Below, one piece after another: positions 1-11,389 of a stretch of DNA of 27,649 nucleotides (positions are counted from its first letter, which is position 1; the number at the start of each line of letters is the position of its first letter). Under the pieces are notes generated by a model. The model was given only the letters and a program-made list of their open reading frames with translations, did no database searches and had not been told where the DNA came from. This stretch comes from Trichoplax sp. H2 (taxonomy: Eukaryota; Placozoa; Uniplacotomia; Trichoplacea), in assembly GCA_003344405.1 (NCBI GenBank), contig NOWV01000391.1:1-27649 (forward strand). Direction: 5' to 3'. A program made the position numbers and the translations under genes.

Positions 1-938
1 TTTAGATTGGAAAAAAAAATGAACAGTTGGTTGGCCAGGATACGCACTGTACCGTACAACGCGACTGGTACAAGCATCAGTAGGAAACAAAAACCAAGCC
101 GAGCGCTGCTATTCTCCAGTCAAAACAGTGCGTACCAAGCAGTCCAATCCTTCACCTTGATTGGAACCGTTTATCAACGGCGAAACAAACTATGTAAACG
201 TCTTGTCCATGCTAAAATGCAATGGACATGGGCTGAGCCCATCTCTATTCTATTTCTATGACACTTGCTTGGCTCATTCTTTACAAAATAAAATACAATG
301 ATTGCCGGCTTACCTCGCTCGATGTTTTTTTTCCTTCAAAAATGGATCACAAACGCCTTGATGCTCAGACGAAATGATCTGCTACCGGCTAAGGGATTTG
401 CCAAGACTGCAACCCCACCTTGAGGCGTACTATGGTAATATACGCAGTACACCGGCTGCCGCCACGACCTGTTCTTGTGTCGATTGAACTCTGGACAATC
501 GCGGTGATGATACAATAGCGAGGATTACTTGCAATACACTGCGTACGCCATCAAGGCTAAGAATACTAGGCTTCAACGCCTCCATTCTCTGGAGCAAACT
601 GAGTACGGCATTGTAGGCTACAGTACAATTTACTGTAAAGTGCACAGTACTACGTCTTGTAGATTGTAGCATACAGCGTCAGTACACCACTACTGTACAG
701 TACTTCATCAGGCCATGGACCCACGGTCTCCCTCACACAGTACAGTATACAGTATCGATCGTATAGGTACAGTAATATTTCCTCTTGTCGTTTTACAGAT
801 GGTTTACGATCTAAGTGGATGATATCATGATTCATGATCCGCTTGTCCCAAGCTGAGACGATTGACCATCATGAATGATATATGATTGAGTGTGCAAAGG
901 TACAACAGCGCGTGAACTCGTCCAAAACAAGCTATGCT
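1..938. other. Non-coding, mildly GC-richer
   Basis: No convincing gene. Open frames of 60-90 codons on both strands have no recognisable domain and largely cross CTGTAC repeats (about 600-770). A loose inverted repeat of atatcatgattcatgat type lies at about 820-885. Confidence 0.5.
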
Positions 939-1061
939 AGTACTGTACTGTACAGTACTGTACTTTAGCGTCTGCTTCCGTGTTTGTACTGTACTGTACA
1001 GTACAACTGGTAGTGGACTCGTCTTATCATAATACTGTACTGTACGCTATCAGTACAGTAT
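939..1061. repeat. CTGTAC palindrome cluster
   Basis: Two perfect 14-bp palindromes gtactgtacagtac (945-958 and 991-1004) are followed by an 11-bp inverted repeat (1032-1042 with 1051-1061, 8-bp loop). The same word recurs around 600-770, 1669-1760, 8800 and 9255-9312, so it is a dispersed simple repeat of this genome. Confidence 0.85.
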
Positions 1062-1451
1062 CGTCATCAGTTGGAGCATCGTTTCCTACAACGTGCACCT
1101 GCCCATGACCTGCCCATCAATGGTTATTATGATAGAAGCGCCATATCAAATAAGGCCTTCCCTTTTTTTCCAATAAACTGTCTTCTCACTGGTGGCTACG
1201 CTATAGAAATAAATAGTAGCCACAATAAATACTATTACAATAATAATGCATGTACAGCCCGGTAGAGAGAAGAAGAAACACGCTATCGTCACTTCAATCA
1301 ATAATGAATAATAAATAATATAATTACAGTTGACACTTGAACATTGTGGTAGAAGGCGGAGATTCGCTTGACCCACAACACGCATCCTATAACACCGTAC
1401 GTGGGCGGAGGATGATTTGGAAAAAGTCGGTCGATTGAATCATTTGGCCAA

Positions 1452-1535
1452 CACGTGATGGAGACCACAAGCCAATGAAATGGATCCATTCAGTTGGAGA
1501 TCAGCGTGACGTCTAGCGTCCGAGCTCACCATTGG
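1452..1535. promoter_or_regulatory. Promoter-like group of sites
   Basis: Within 84 bp there are an E-box CACGTG (1452-1457), CCAAT (1472-1476), a CRE-like TGACGTC (1507-1513) and an inverted CCAAT, ATTGG (1531-1535). The surrounding DNA is less AT-rich than the rest. Such clusters are typical of animal promoters, sometimes bidirectional, but no first exon was identified on either side. Confidence 0.3.
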
Positions 1536-1598
1536 CTGACCTAACTTTCCAAAATCTTTTGAATGATTGTAATGGAAAAGAGAATTTATTGTCAGCAT

Positions 1599-1629
1599 CG
1601 ATCGCAACCGTGGACAACGGTTGCGATCG
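1599..1629. repeat. Perfect 13-bp inverted repeat (hairpin)
   Basis: Left arm cgatcgcaaccgt (1599-1611), loop ggaca, right arm acggttgcgatcg (617-629 of the same kilobase, that is 1617-1629). The arms are exact and fairly GC-rich for this region. It could be a transposon end, a cruciform or a protein-binding palindrome; nothing in the sequence decides. Confidence 0.85.
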
Positions 1630-1668
1630 CAGAGTCCTCCTACCAGTCCACCCACTATTATAATGGGT

Positions 1669-1760
1669 GTTGTACTGTACTGTACTACTGTACAGTACTG
1701 TATACTGTACTGTACAGTATATCTAGATACTGTAAGTGTATCACAGTTTACTGTACTGTA
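1669..1760. repeat. CTGTAC repeat tract
   Basis: A run of overlapping tgtactgtac and gtacagta words with several short palindromes. It is low-complexity sequence of the same kind as the cluster at 939-1061. Confidence 0.85.
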
Positions 1761-1774
1761 GATTCAATAACGAT

Positions 1775-1967
1775 CAAATTGAGTTCAATTGTTCATACGT
1801 TCCAATTAATAATGGACGCTCAGTGCACAATTTAGTAGCAAGAGGATCGTATCTAGTACTGCAGTAGTGGAGTGTTGAATTTGGACTCTCAATTTGCTCA
1901 CATTAATCGAATAAAGGCAAGAAATTATTTAAACGCTTTCTCAGAAGTCAGAACGGACCTCAACCAA
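1775..1967. repeat. 200-bp tandem duplication, copy 1
   Basis: Runs from caaattgagttcaattg to ctcaaccaa and is followed at once by a second copy. It contains no recognised gene. Confidence 0.92.
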
Positions 1968-1971
1968 CAAC

Positions 1972-2173
1972 CAAATTGAGTTCAATTGTTCATACGTTCC
2001 AATTAATCCAATTAATAATGGACGCTCAGTGCACAATTTAGTTGCAAGAGGATCGTATCCAGTACTACAGTAGTGGAGTGTTGGGTTTTGACTCGCAATT
2101 GGCTCACATTAATCGAATAAAGGCATGAAATTATTCAAACCCTTTCTCAGAAGTCAGAACGGACCTCAACCAA
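1972..2173. repeat. 200-bp tandem duplication, copy 2
   Basis: Repeats 1775-1967 with several substitutions and a 10-bp insertion (tccaattaat) that is itself a short tandem duplication. Confidence 0.92.
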
Positions 2174-4915
2174 TGGATCATATACGAGTACACAGTAGAA
2201 TCACTCGCTGAACAAGACTACATATTGTCAGGTTGATGCAGCTGCTCAAATATCCAAAATAGACAAGGTGAAATGAGGCAAAAATTCTACACGATAAAAA
2301 CAAATTGAAGTAAACTCCCCAATAAATAAATAAGGGAATAAAATGCATGTTGTCAATCACACCGGTACTCTAGCCTGGCGCCAATCGGCCATGATTCAAA
2401 TACAACTGGTACAGTATGACATACAGTATACCAAGTACACGCGCAGAAATACGCGTCAACTCTGCAACATTCAATGGCAATGGGAAACATCCAAATGACC
2501 ATTCTACAACATGATACGATCACATAGATGATACAAGATCATCAAGGTAATTGCAATTGGAAATCAGGCCATTTCATGTAGCCTTTATTCCACGAGCATT
2601 ACTGTATATGACATATACAAGTAAATTATCATTGAATGCAGCATAATCAATGCTTGCTAATCTAATCTTCGTCATCGATGGATTGCCGGAATTTTATTAT
2701 CACAGTACAGTATATTACTATCTATTATTAAAATACGACAGTGCCCAAGGTTGGGTAGTCATGGGCTATTAATGACCGAGAAATAGGCAAGCAAATAATA
2801 TTTTGCAGTCAAATGCAAATTCTTTCATATGTAGGTGTACCTGTGGATAGGCTCTTGTAAACAGTGAAGTCTGTTGGGGTTCTCTCGCTTATTCACAACA
2901 ATGGATAGTGAGTACAATCACGTCTACTGATTACCGGATTGTCTCCATGAAATAAATTATTAATATATAATTAATTAATTAATAATCGTGGTCATATTTC
3001 CTGATAAAATATGTGACAAAGAAAAAAAGGAAACAACCCTTCTTCGTTTTGAATACAAAGTACCTTATACAGTATTTCTAAATACTAAAAACCACATCGC
3101 GCCGTTTCACATCATTGCATTGCGGTAATACATATTCTGGATAATAACATATGCAATTCATAAACTATCCACAACATTACACTTTACGCAGATGACAGCC
3201 TAACTTGACGTAGAAAGCAAATGGCATTATAACCATTGTTACAGTACGCGTATAATAGATATTTCATACCAGTGCTAGACTCATTATTGACAACATTGTC
3301 CAATAGCGAGGAACTCTACTTGCCCCTACTGTGTATCGTTATAGTTGATCTTCTGCTCTACTTACGAGTACTTTACTAATAATCCTTAGCTAGTCATTAA
3401 TTTAATATTTCGGTGCATAGCGATCAACTATTGTACAATTATCGGGGTTTCGATGATCATAATTGAAGCATTACCAGTCACTAACAAGTCAAATTATAGT
3501 AGTAATAGCTACTTATCTCATGAAATATTTATAACTAGCGATACACAGTAAAAGTCAACTTGTAACAACAATAATAGTACGTAGATACATCAATTAGAAT
3601 TATTTCTTGTAAAAGACCCCCTGAGTCTTCAGTGAGTATTGTATATCTAGATTAAACTTTAAATAAACGGTCGACTGGCTGTACAGTATTAACCTTACCA
3701 CTACTCGTATGGCATCAACAGCGTGTCTTTAGCCTTTTATTAGTTCATGGATTGGCATGGGCGTCGCCCATCGAAAATAAAAAATAATCTAAAAATGGAC
3801 ATAATTAGTTTATTGTAACCCCTAGTGTAGCATCGATCGTCCAAGGTACAACTTGATTTTTGTTGTTGTTCCATTAATCTTACCTAGGAAAGGCTAATAT
3901 ACGACCGTAGTTGCAACATACGATAATAATATAATAGTTGGATTAATGGGATATTCTCCAGTAAATGCATTTTGCTACAGTAGCTACTATTAAAGTCACC
4001 TGCTATGTATCATATTATACTGTACTGAATGTAAATCTTCGGAGATTTTTGCAATCAAATATTCTCAATCAATCTAGAGGCATGCAAGAGTATGCAGTAC
4101 AGTATGTGCTCAGGATTATATGCAAGATTAAACACAACAAATAAATGCATAATTTCGCAGATTTATATTGATCATTTAGTCTACTGTAACACTACAATAG
4201 AAATACTCCAAGAGTATGAGAAATTCGATCGACCTGAAATAATGGACAGAATTTAAGCGGGATCTAAACATATCGAACAATTGATAGAAGGTTCAATCTC
4301 ACAAGCGTGATTGAGCTTCATAAAATGTACAACAAATTAATAACATCCTAAACTGCTAAAGCGATTAAAGTAAAGTAAGTAATAATATCCATATTTAAAG
4401 GTAGCTATTGATAAAATTACTTGTGTGCATGCTATGCTAATACGCCAAGATTGATAAGTTATTCTAATTGGTGCTTGAATGACTGCTGCCAATCAATATC
4501 ATATTTAATAAATAAATAAAACTTTTTCACGACCCACAAACTCATCATAAGCGAGAATCGTATTTCCTGCTTGTAAATAATTATAATTAATTAAACTTTA
4601 ACTTATTTATTAATAACAAAATGCTTCCAATCGTTTGGTATGATTGTAAATTTTCCATGATGCTTTAACAGCTTAAAAGAAATAGTCTAACACGTAATGA
4701 CTTGAACTAAACTTATAATGTAAATACGCTTAAATATTGCTTTCTTCGATTAGCTCATCAATGCACGCATTTTAAATTTCCGTTGTGTTGAATGATACTG
4801 TAATGATCAGTTATGTTTGTAGGTGATTCGTTAAGATACAACTTATTCGATATGCAAAATAAAATAAAATTTATGTAGGTATTATGTAAGAGGTGTATGC
4901 ATACCGCAATCTTAC
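2174..4915. other. AT-rich stretch without recognised gene
   Basis: I see only stop-rich AT DNA, an A/T palindrome at about 2954-2987 and isolated splice-like signals, for example a minus-strand acceptor near 4245. Nothing supports a gene. Confidence 0.5.
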
Positions 4916-4958
4916 CGTAGCCATATTATCACAGACATCTTCAAATATATCATCACCT
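4916..4958 (-). CDS. Candidate small exon with acidic motif
   Basis: Minus strand, 43 bp, acceptor cctatacgatag, donor ACG|GTAAGA, phase 2 in and 0 out. It reads GDDIFEDVCDNMAT; the open frame extends upstream as EDYLYDR. The acidic D-D-I-F-E-D-V block vaguely resembles the acidic region of Vav-type exchange factors (D-E-I-Y-E-D-L), but I found no DH-domain exon downstream. Treat as an unassigned exon candidate. Confidence 0.3.
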
Positions 4959-5008
4959 CTATCGTATAGGTAGTCTTCATGGCAAGGCCCGATCAATTTT
5001 TAGAACGG

Positions 5009-5080
5009 GATAGTACCACAGACAAACAATTTCAGGGACACATTATCACCATGATATTGTCTGTAAGTAAAGGTACTATC
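5009..5080. repeat. Imperfect hairpin
   Basis: Left arm gatagtaccacagaca (5009-5024) pairs with tgtctgt (5058-5064) and ggtactatc (5072-5080), with a 7-nt bulge on the right arm. The fold is about 72 nt long. It could be a small mobile-element remnant. Confidence 0.5.
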
Positions 5081-6904
5081 TGTTGACATAATTGAAATAA
5101 TGCAATATGCAAACATTGATGAAAACGTGATCCAAGCACGAATACATGGCAACACTATAGTGCTATATATTTATCGTTGCCATTACCATATGTTTGAATT
5201 AACGAGATTAGTATGGCATAGAATTACTAGATTTCCTATTGCCAAACTTAAATACACGCACAACGGACCCTGAAATCGCGTGCTCTTATTAGGGAAAGGT
5301 CAACAGAGATGTAAATTATTATCTAGTAAATTGTTTAACTATAAAACCGGATAGTATGTAATAAGTTTCAGCCTACTAAGTTGTTCAATTAGCTACTGTC
5401 AATTGTATTGGGCCAGTTATCAGACAAGTTATTTACATGTGATATCTTCATCAGAATACCATGTATTGGAAGATAAATAACACGCTGCATGCTAGGAATT
5501 GAATAATTTACACGTACCGGTAATGTTCAATTGTTGAAAATGGGAAGATGCTGCGTTTACATTGCGAAAACATGAATTAGCAACAATACAACCGCTTCGA
5601 TTGTGTCTTGGATTAGTCTTATATCTTTCATAAAAGTACAACCAGTATTGTTACAGTTGTTATTGGATTGTACAAAAAAATATCGTAGTCAATAATATCA
5701 GTTGCCATTTAAAGTGGAATAGTAATAACTAGGAGGAATTTATAGAATAATAATGATACTAATTACGCATAATTCAATAAAGTTGTCAAATTATTTAACC
5801 CATGTAGTCTATTTATCGAAGATAAAGTAGTGCATGTGATTTTATAATGCAGTTTAATACTATCAGAAGATCCATGACAATAGCAAGAATGCTTTTACAA
5901 AATCAGTTATGTTTGCGTAGATTTTTTATCATTTACATTAGAATAAAAACATATCATTTACTTTGAAAAATTACATAACAGGGTAGAATACCTTGAGGTA
6001 TCTATGTGTAAATTTAATTTACCTTAAAATATCACAGACAAAGTATACATGCCATATCCAGTTTTGTAAAATTTGTTCATGCAACTTAGTGCAATATTTG
6101 CTATCACTTTATGCTACAAGGTTGTCATTTTTATGGCTCTAATAAAACGACTTTGAATATATAGTCTTTACAGGAGTGAGCCAACATGATTTACTGCACA
6201 ATATGAGTGAGTACAATCAACTACTTTGGTGTTTACCTGTGCATTCCTAGACATCAATACAACAAAGTGATAGATAACATTAGTGCAGTAAGAAAGCATT
6301 AACAATATATGAAATATTTAGTTTTTATGGCCTAAGTATCCAATTAGTAATAGGGCTTTCCGATAGTCAATGTCAACGATGCCAAGTAATAAAACTTAAA
6401 ACTTATTATCAAGTATTGTAACGTGTTAGGTTTTCCGGTTGCAATCAACGTAAAAAAAGATGCCATTTAGATGTGTATCAATGTAGGCTTTGCAAATTAT
6501 TAGCAATTGGAGATATTACAGTGTCATAGCAATGATTTCAATCTTGTTTACATATGGAAATATTACTCACTGGCGAAAATGATAGAGGATATAATAGCTA
6601 TGCCGTTTGACACTATACGAGTTTGGGTACGTTGCTGCAGTATATTGGCACATCAGTAGTTCATCCACACATGTGCAATAAACTACGTCAGCGTCCATTA
6701 CGTAGTGCATAAGCTACAGCCCTTTGATTGCAAGGTCCAACAAAGTAGAAATTAATTAATAACAATACATACGAACTCCATTTCTACAATATAAAAGCCA
6801 GCTTTTGAATCTTATCCTATTAGCATAACTATATGGACGTTGAACGTACGGGTCGCAGACACCTGTGTATCGCTTTGTGCAACTTAGCCAAAAGGTATAC
6901 TTAC
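5081..6904. other. AT-rich stretch without recognised gene
   Basis: Stop-rich on both strands. If the minus-strand candidates at 6905-6984 and 4916-4958 are real, this is their intron. A short plus-strand acceptor/donor pair near 6175-6211 is too small to assign. Confidence 0.45.
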
Positions 6905-6984
6905 ATCAAACGTCTTCAGAACGTGATCGCAAACTTGATCCAAATCTTGTAATCCAGTACGAAATACTTCAATAGCATCTTTTT
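6905..6984 (-). CDS. Candidate exon, helical, unassigned
   Basis: Minus strand, 80 bp, acceptor ctcttgtgagcttag, consensus donor GAT|GTAAGTATA, phase 1 in and 0 out. It reads KDAIEVFRTGLQDLDQ, then VCDHVLKTFD: amphipathic, with balanced charges, unlike random translation of this AT-rich DNA. It may belong to the same gene as the candidate at 4916-4958. No family recognised. Confidence 0.35.
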
Positions 6985-7449
6985 CTAAGCTCACAAGAGA
7001 TAAAAGAGCTTAGTATTAGGCGCAAAAGAAGTAACTGTGAAAATACATGAAGAGTAAAAACCATAAAGCGAATTTTGGTCATTAGTTCTAAAGCAGCTCA
7101 TTTATAGTACGTAATAACATATTTTTATTACGCAATTATGTAGATTGTGATTTGGTCTACTAAGGAGCTGGATATGGTTTACTGGATGAAAGTACAGGAT
7201 TTGATAGGTGAAGCAAAACTGTCTTTACAGCAGGGTTCTTATACGTGTCTACTTCAAACTACAATAGCAGACATACGTCCGATAAATGCGTAGCACATGA
7301 AATACTCAAGTCACGAAGGTAAAAGCTCAGACGTCTATTGAGCATCTTCTACTACTGAAGGTAATTTTCTGTTTTATTTGTACAAACTAAGGATTCTATA
7401 GATTCAATAATATAATTAATTAGAGCATATTGTAGATGTTTGACGATAC

Positions 7450-8330
7450 AGTACGAACATCTTACCATTATTTGTTTCTATTCGCAGATTTATCTTATGT
7501 TGTGACGGATGGGGGACACTGTAGCCACAAAGTTTCGTCTCAGGACTATATTACAATAAAATAGTTCAATTTTGAAAAGTCAATAACAAAGTAGGTAGTA
7601 TTTTCTTTTAGTTAGTAATTACATATGGAGATAATATCAAGAAATTGTAACTGTTATAATGCAAGCTATATGATAAGCATTGATCGAGTGTCAGAGATTT
7701 GCAAAAGAATGTAATGAGTGTATCATCCCTGCCAATGTAAACTGTAATATCTAAAATGTAGGAATAGGGCGGTAGCTCGATCACCATCACTGAATCACTT
7801 TGAATATTTGACCATGAACTACTACTGCACGCGTATGTATGTATCTTCTATAGCAATTTGTATAGTATTACACCAAATTCTTAGCTTTACCGTCAAGATA
7901 TCAAGTAAGTATTAATGCTGATTCCGTACTGTACATTGTACAACACCACAAGTTATCAAGTGAATAGTTGATTCAATTGATAGATGCGTTGCTGTGTGGT
8001 GTTTATGCACTACAGAATCGCTCTTTACTGAGCAGGAAGACAACTAGAATTGTGTACAATTTCATCTTGCCTACTTTTTCATAATGAGATATCGAACAGC
8101 ATTTCCAAGCGTATGATTTTCACCATGTAAAACAAACGTTTGACAATCTTGACGATTGGAGCTGGCTTTGACCTATTGTAAAAACATGTTGTTTCATGAG
8201 TAACGCATTTGCATGGAAATTACCTAACTGGAAAGTGCAGTCAATGGCTAGAGTAAAGTTGCAAAGTCATTGGCTGCTGAAATAGTACTACATCGCTGCA
8301 TTGCGTATTTGATATTAGCTATAGGTTTGT
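7450..8330. repeat. Diverged third copy of the 1.4-kb block
   Basis: Scattered blocks match the middle of the 11.8-12.6 kb copy in the same order and orientation: the gtgacggatgggggacactg region, the attgttcaa/atagttcaa stretch, gtatgattttcaccatg near 8110 and ctagagtaaagttgcaaag near 8250. Divergence is high and there are indels that are not multiples of three. This points to an older, non-coding repeat family. Confidence 0.6.
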
Positions 8331-9254
8331 ACTATTTTATTTACCAGTAGTAGTTGTACTTGTGGATTGATTGACTAAATGATCAAGATACTACTTTTGA
8401 TTAGCATCCATTCGATTGGTCTCTCTCTATCATCCCTTGCGCTAATGATAGGGATTCAGTCATTGGATGGTTGCAATCCTCTTAAAGACAGTAAACAATC
8501 CTCTTACGTATACAGCGGTACGCGTGGTCCTACTCTAGTTTATTTTGGACTACCTTGACTGAATGATGCAACTAAGCAAAATAGAACATGGTTTCATCAG
8601 GCTTACTGCAAAGCTGTGAATAACCTACCACTTCTAAGATGTTTTCTCTCTCCTCTTCGTCAGCCATGAAGATACAAGCACACTTTGCAATGCACCACTT
8701 CTACTTCTCCCTCTCAATAATGCGTTAATCCGTCGACTTGCTTGGATAAGGAAGAACTTGTCTCAGCTGCGATGCGTCATGGATCTCTACTGTAGAATTG
8801 TATATTACTGTACAGTATGTTCCATTGGTTGATACTAAAGTGTTGAACTCCATATTCAAGTATGGAGTAAGAAAAACATTTACCCGTAGAGTACAGCACT
8901 GGACGAGTGTCCATCCACCCGTACATCCGGTAGTCCAGTCACGGACTTTGAAGACTGGGTACAGTACCCTAACCCTAACATTAGTCTTGAAGTCGGTGGT
9001 ACAGAGTGAAAAGTACTGCAAGTAAAATCACGACCTATGCAAGCTAGTAAGGAAGTCAAAAAGGCATCTGAAGGTAAAATCACCCCAGTACGCCATTGGA
9101 ATATCAATTATAGACAATATATCGACATAGGACATCGTTTATAAACTCGGGCGCGCTTTCTTCGCTACCTCAAGCATAGCCCTGTCAGCGGTGTAGTTTT
9201 TGATGAGTTGAAATCTTGCAGGCCTCCAAATTTGAAGCGCTGAAAGTGTTCTTC
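8331..9254. other. GC-richer island, no recognised gene
   Basis: Overlapping open frames of 75-98 codons on both strands at 8725-9107 read through repeat-like DNA (chance accccta repeats, CTGTAC words) and show no domain. A pyrimidine tract followed by CAG lies at about 8643-8665, but only a 20-codon reading follows. Confidence 0.45.
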
Positions 9255-9312
9255 CAGTACAGTGTACAGTACCGAGTCTACAGTACGTTCCTGTACTATA
9301 CTGTACTGTACC
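9255..9312. repeat. CTGTAC repeat tract
   Basis: Alternating cagtacagtgtacagtac and ctgtactatactgtactgtac words. It is part of the same dispersed family and lies in a locally more GC-rich island. Confidence 0.8.
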
Positions 9313-9898
9313 GCGTGATCTTTATCGTTTCAGATTATAAATAAATAAGTACTGTAAATGCTTTAATATTGACCAAATCATGTCAAAAGTAATTCAAACG
9401 ATAGTGCATTGGTTATGTTTTTGAGAGCTTCTTCTTTCCACACAGAACGATGTTGATGAATTTCGTTCTCAAAATGTCGCAAAAAATTAGTGTTGATTTA
9501 TGTAAAACGAAAAGGATCACGCTGTAGATCTTCATGGTTTGATAGTCTGATACAGTACAAGTGTTCACGACTGTAAGCGTCTTTCATTTCGTTTTGGATA
9601 CTTTCACCGGGAAAAAATGCAACTAAAACTAACGTGCAAATACTCTAGTTTCTACCGACATGGATCATCTTTGAATGAACTGTATGCATGTCTAAAAATG
9701 GTGGTATAAATTGCAATCAATTTCATTTCTACTTTGATCCAAATATTGGATACGAAAATGACATGGGGTCACACACCACTAGTGACAAAGTAGTCTACAC
9801 ACGCTAATCCTTGCGGAGAACGCCACTTACTGATTTCAAGAGGCGAGATTCGCTATATCGTCTAATAATTCAGTTCCAACGACCGAATACTATAATAG
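9313..9898. other. No recognised gene
   Basis: A good plus-strand acceptor (cttctttccacacag) near 9447 is followed by 14 codons (NDVDEFRSQNVAKN) and TAG, which could be a tiny terminal exon. Nothing else stands out. Confidence 0.35.
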
Positions 9899-10039
9899 AA
9901 TGATAGCGTCACTGATAGTGTAGATGAAGTAGTCAGAGATGGACTACTATTGATTACTGAAGAAATCTTGATCACCCAAGATGATAGTCTTGACAATTCA
10001 ATAGCCATTGATAAACTAGTTGACTATCTAACCGACTAA
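9899..10039 (+). CDS. Candidate terminal exon, unassigned
   Basis: Plus strand, 47 codons to TAA following a TAG that could serve as an acceptor. It reads SVTDSVDEVVRDGLLLI, then TEEILITQDDSLDNSIAIDK and LVDYLTD. The acidic, well-mixed composition looks protein-like. The acceptor has a poor pyrimidine tract and no partner exon was found, so it may be chance. Confidence 0.22.
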   Translation, partial: NDSVTDSVDEVVRDGLLLITEEILITQDDSLDNSIAIDKLVDYLTD

Positions 10040-10628
10040 CTAATTAAGGGTGGGTCTTCAGGCACCAGACTTTGACAGTCTCGTCAGAAACTTCTGGTTT
10101 AGGACAATTATTATATTTGGTCCCTCCCAATTTATATAAAAAAACATTTCAATTTCTGATTCATAGATGGAGCAGAATAATTCATGCTCAATACTAATAT
10201 AGTCCATCCAATAATGCCCAATATTGGATTTCTTTCCTGTTACATTATGCTTTGTTGGATAATAGAAATTTCATAATATCAAGCCAGGGCATACATTTTT
10301 ACTCAGTAACTACACTAGGATGGTAAATTCTAAACATCAATATCGCACGTCAATAACATTCTACACTCAGTTTATTTTCTGCTACTTCATTAGTTATTAT
10401 TACATTAGAGAATTTGTTGTCCTGCTCTTCATAGTCTTATCTCAGGATATAGCCTAACATGATTAAATAGTAATGCTTGTATAATTAGAGGTAAGGTTCT
10501 GTAGAGATGATCAAAATAACACTATTTATTACTTCGTCAGTGCACTATCTTCTTATCTCTATTAGGATAGCTATTAAATGATGGTGTTCTATTACTTCTC
10601 TTATACAAGATAATATTTCTCTTGACAG
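10040..10628. other. No recognised gene
   Basis: AT-rich, stop-dense sequence between the 9.9-kb open frame and the first spectrin-like exon. No additional spectrin-repeat exon was seen. Confidence 0.5.
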
Positions 10629-10823
10629 GTTATAAGCAAAGCTTTTGAAAAATAGGTTGATACATCTAAAATCCAAGCTTCTGACCGCATCGCTAAGGCC
10701 CATGCAGAAGGTAACGCAATTATTGAACCATGTCCAAAAAAAACAGAGACACTGCAGGAAAGGATAAATTCTGTGGATATAACGTAGGACGAGTTGATGC
10801 AGCAAGTAAAACAAAGACGAGAG
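10629..10823 (+). pseudogene. Spectrin-repeat exon, two TAG codons
   Basis: 195 bp, phase 0-0, acceptor tcttgacag, donor GAG|GTTTGT. It reads, after the first TAG, VDTSKIQASDRIAKAHAEGN, then TLQERINSVDIT, a second TAG, and DELMQQVKQRRE. The second TAG replaces the Trp of the W-x-x-L helix-C motif (TGG to TAG). Otherwise the frame is open and helix-like. Confidence 0.6.
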
Positions 10824-11389
10824 GTTTGTTCTAGATTTTTAAGACTGTAATCGAATCCAATGTAGTATTAAAATTATTCTCGTACTGCCCTTATTGTATT
10901 TAGTTGGAGATCAAGTCTCGAAATTAATAGTTTTTAAGGATGTCATCTGATTATTTTGTTTTATATTTTGTAATTGATATCAGTATCTGTCATTTTATTC
11001 TTGACAGCTATTAAGTAAGACAAGAGAATTTTACAAGTGCTACTTTGATGCTCATGACTTATTACTAGAATTGCAGGTTAGTTTCAAGAGCCAATGAAAC
11101 TACTGGGGTATTACTTTAACTGTTTCTTAACCCTCCTGTGATTAGAGCAGTTCATACCCACTGACTTTATTTATCCAAATTTATTCTCTCAACAGTTTAA
11201 GGAACAATCTCTTGTCGATGACCTTGGATTGAACCTAAATACCACTTCGTCGTTATGCCGTATACATCAAAACTTCCAATTGGAATTTGCTAATTTCGAA
11301 AATCAGGAAGCTCAAAGCAATTGAATATCGAAAGTATTAAACCAACACCAGATAGAATGCATAAAGGATATAATATTATACTTTTGCAG

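Noticed and set aside
7-261. 84-codon plus-strand open frame at the window start
   Set aside because: No domain, no splice context, and composition like a chance frame in locally GC-richer DNA.
8966-8981. accctaaccctaac, resembling telomeric repeats
   Set aside because: Only two units inside otherwise ordinary sequence; chance or a trivial interstitial remnant.
8725-9107. Three overlapping open frames of 75-98 codons on both strands
   Set aside because: They overlap each other antisense in a repeat-like island and show no recognisable protein features.
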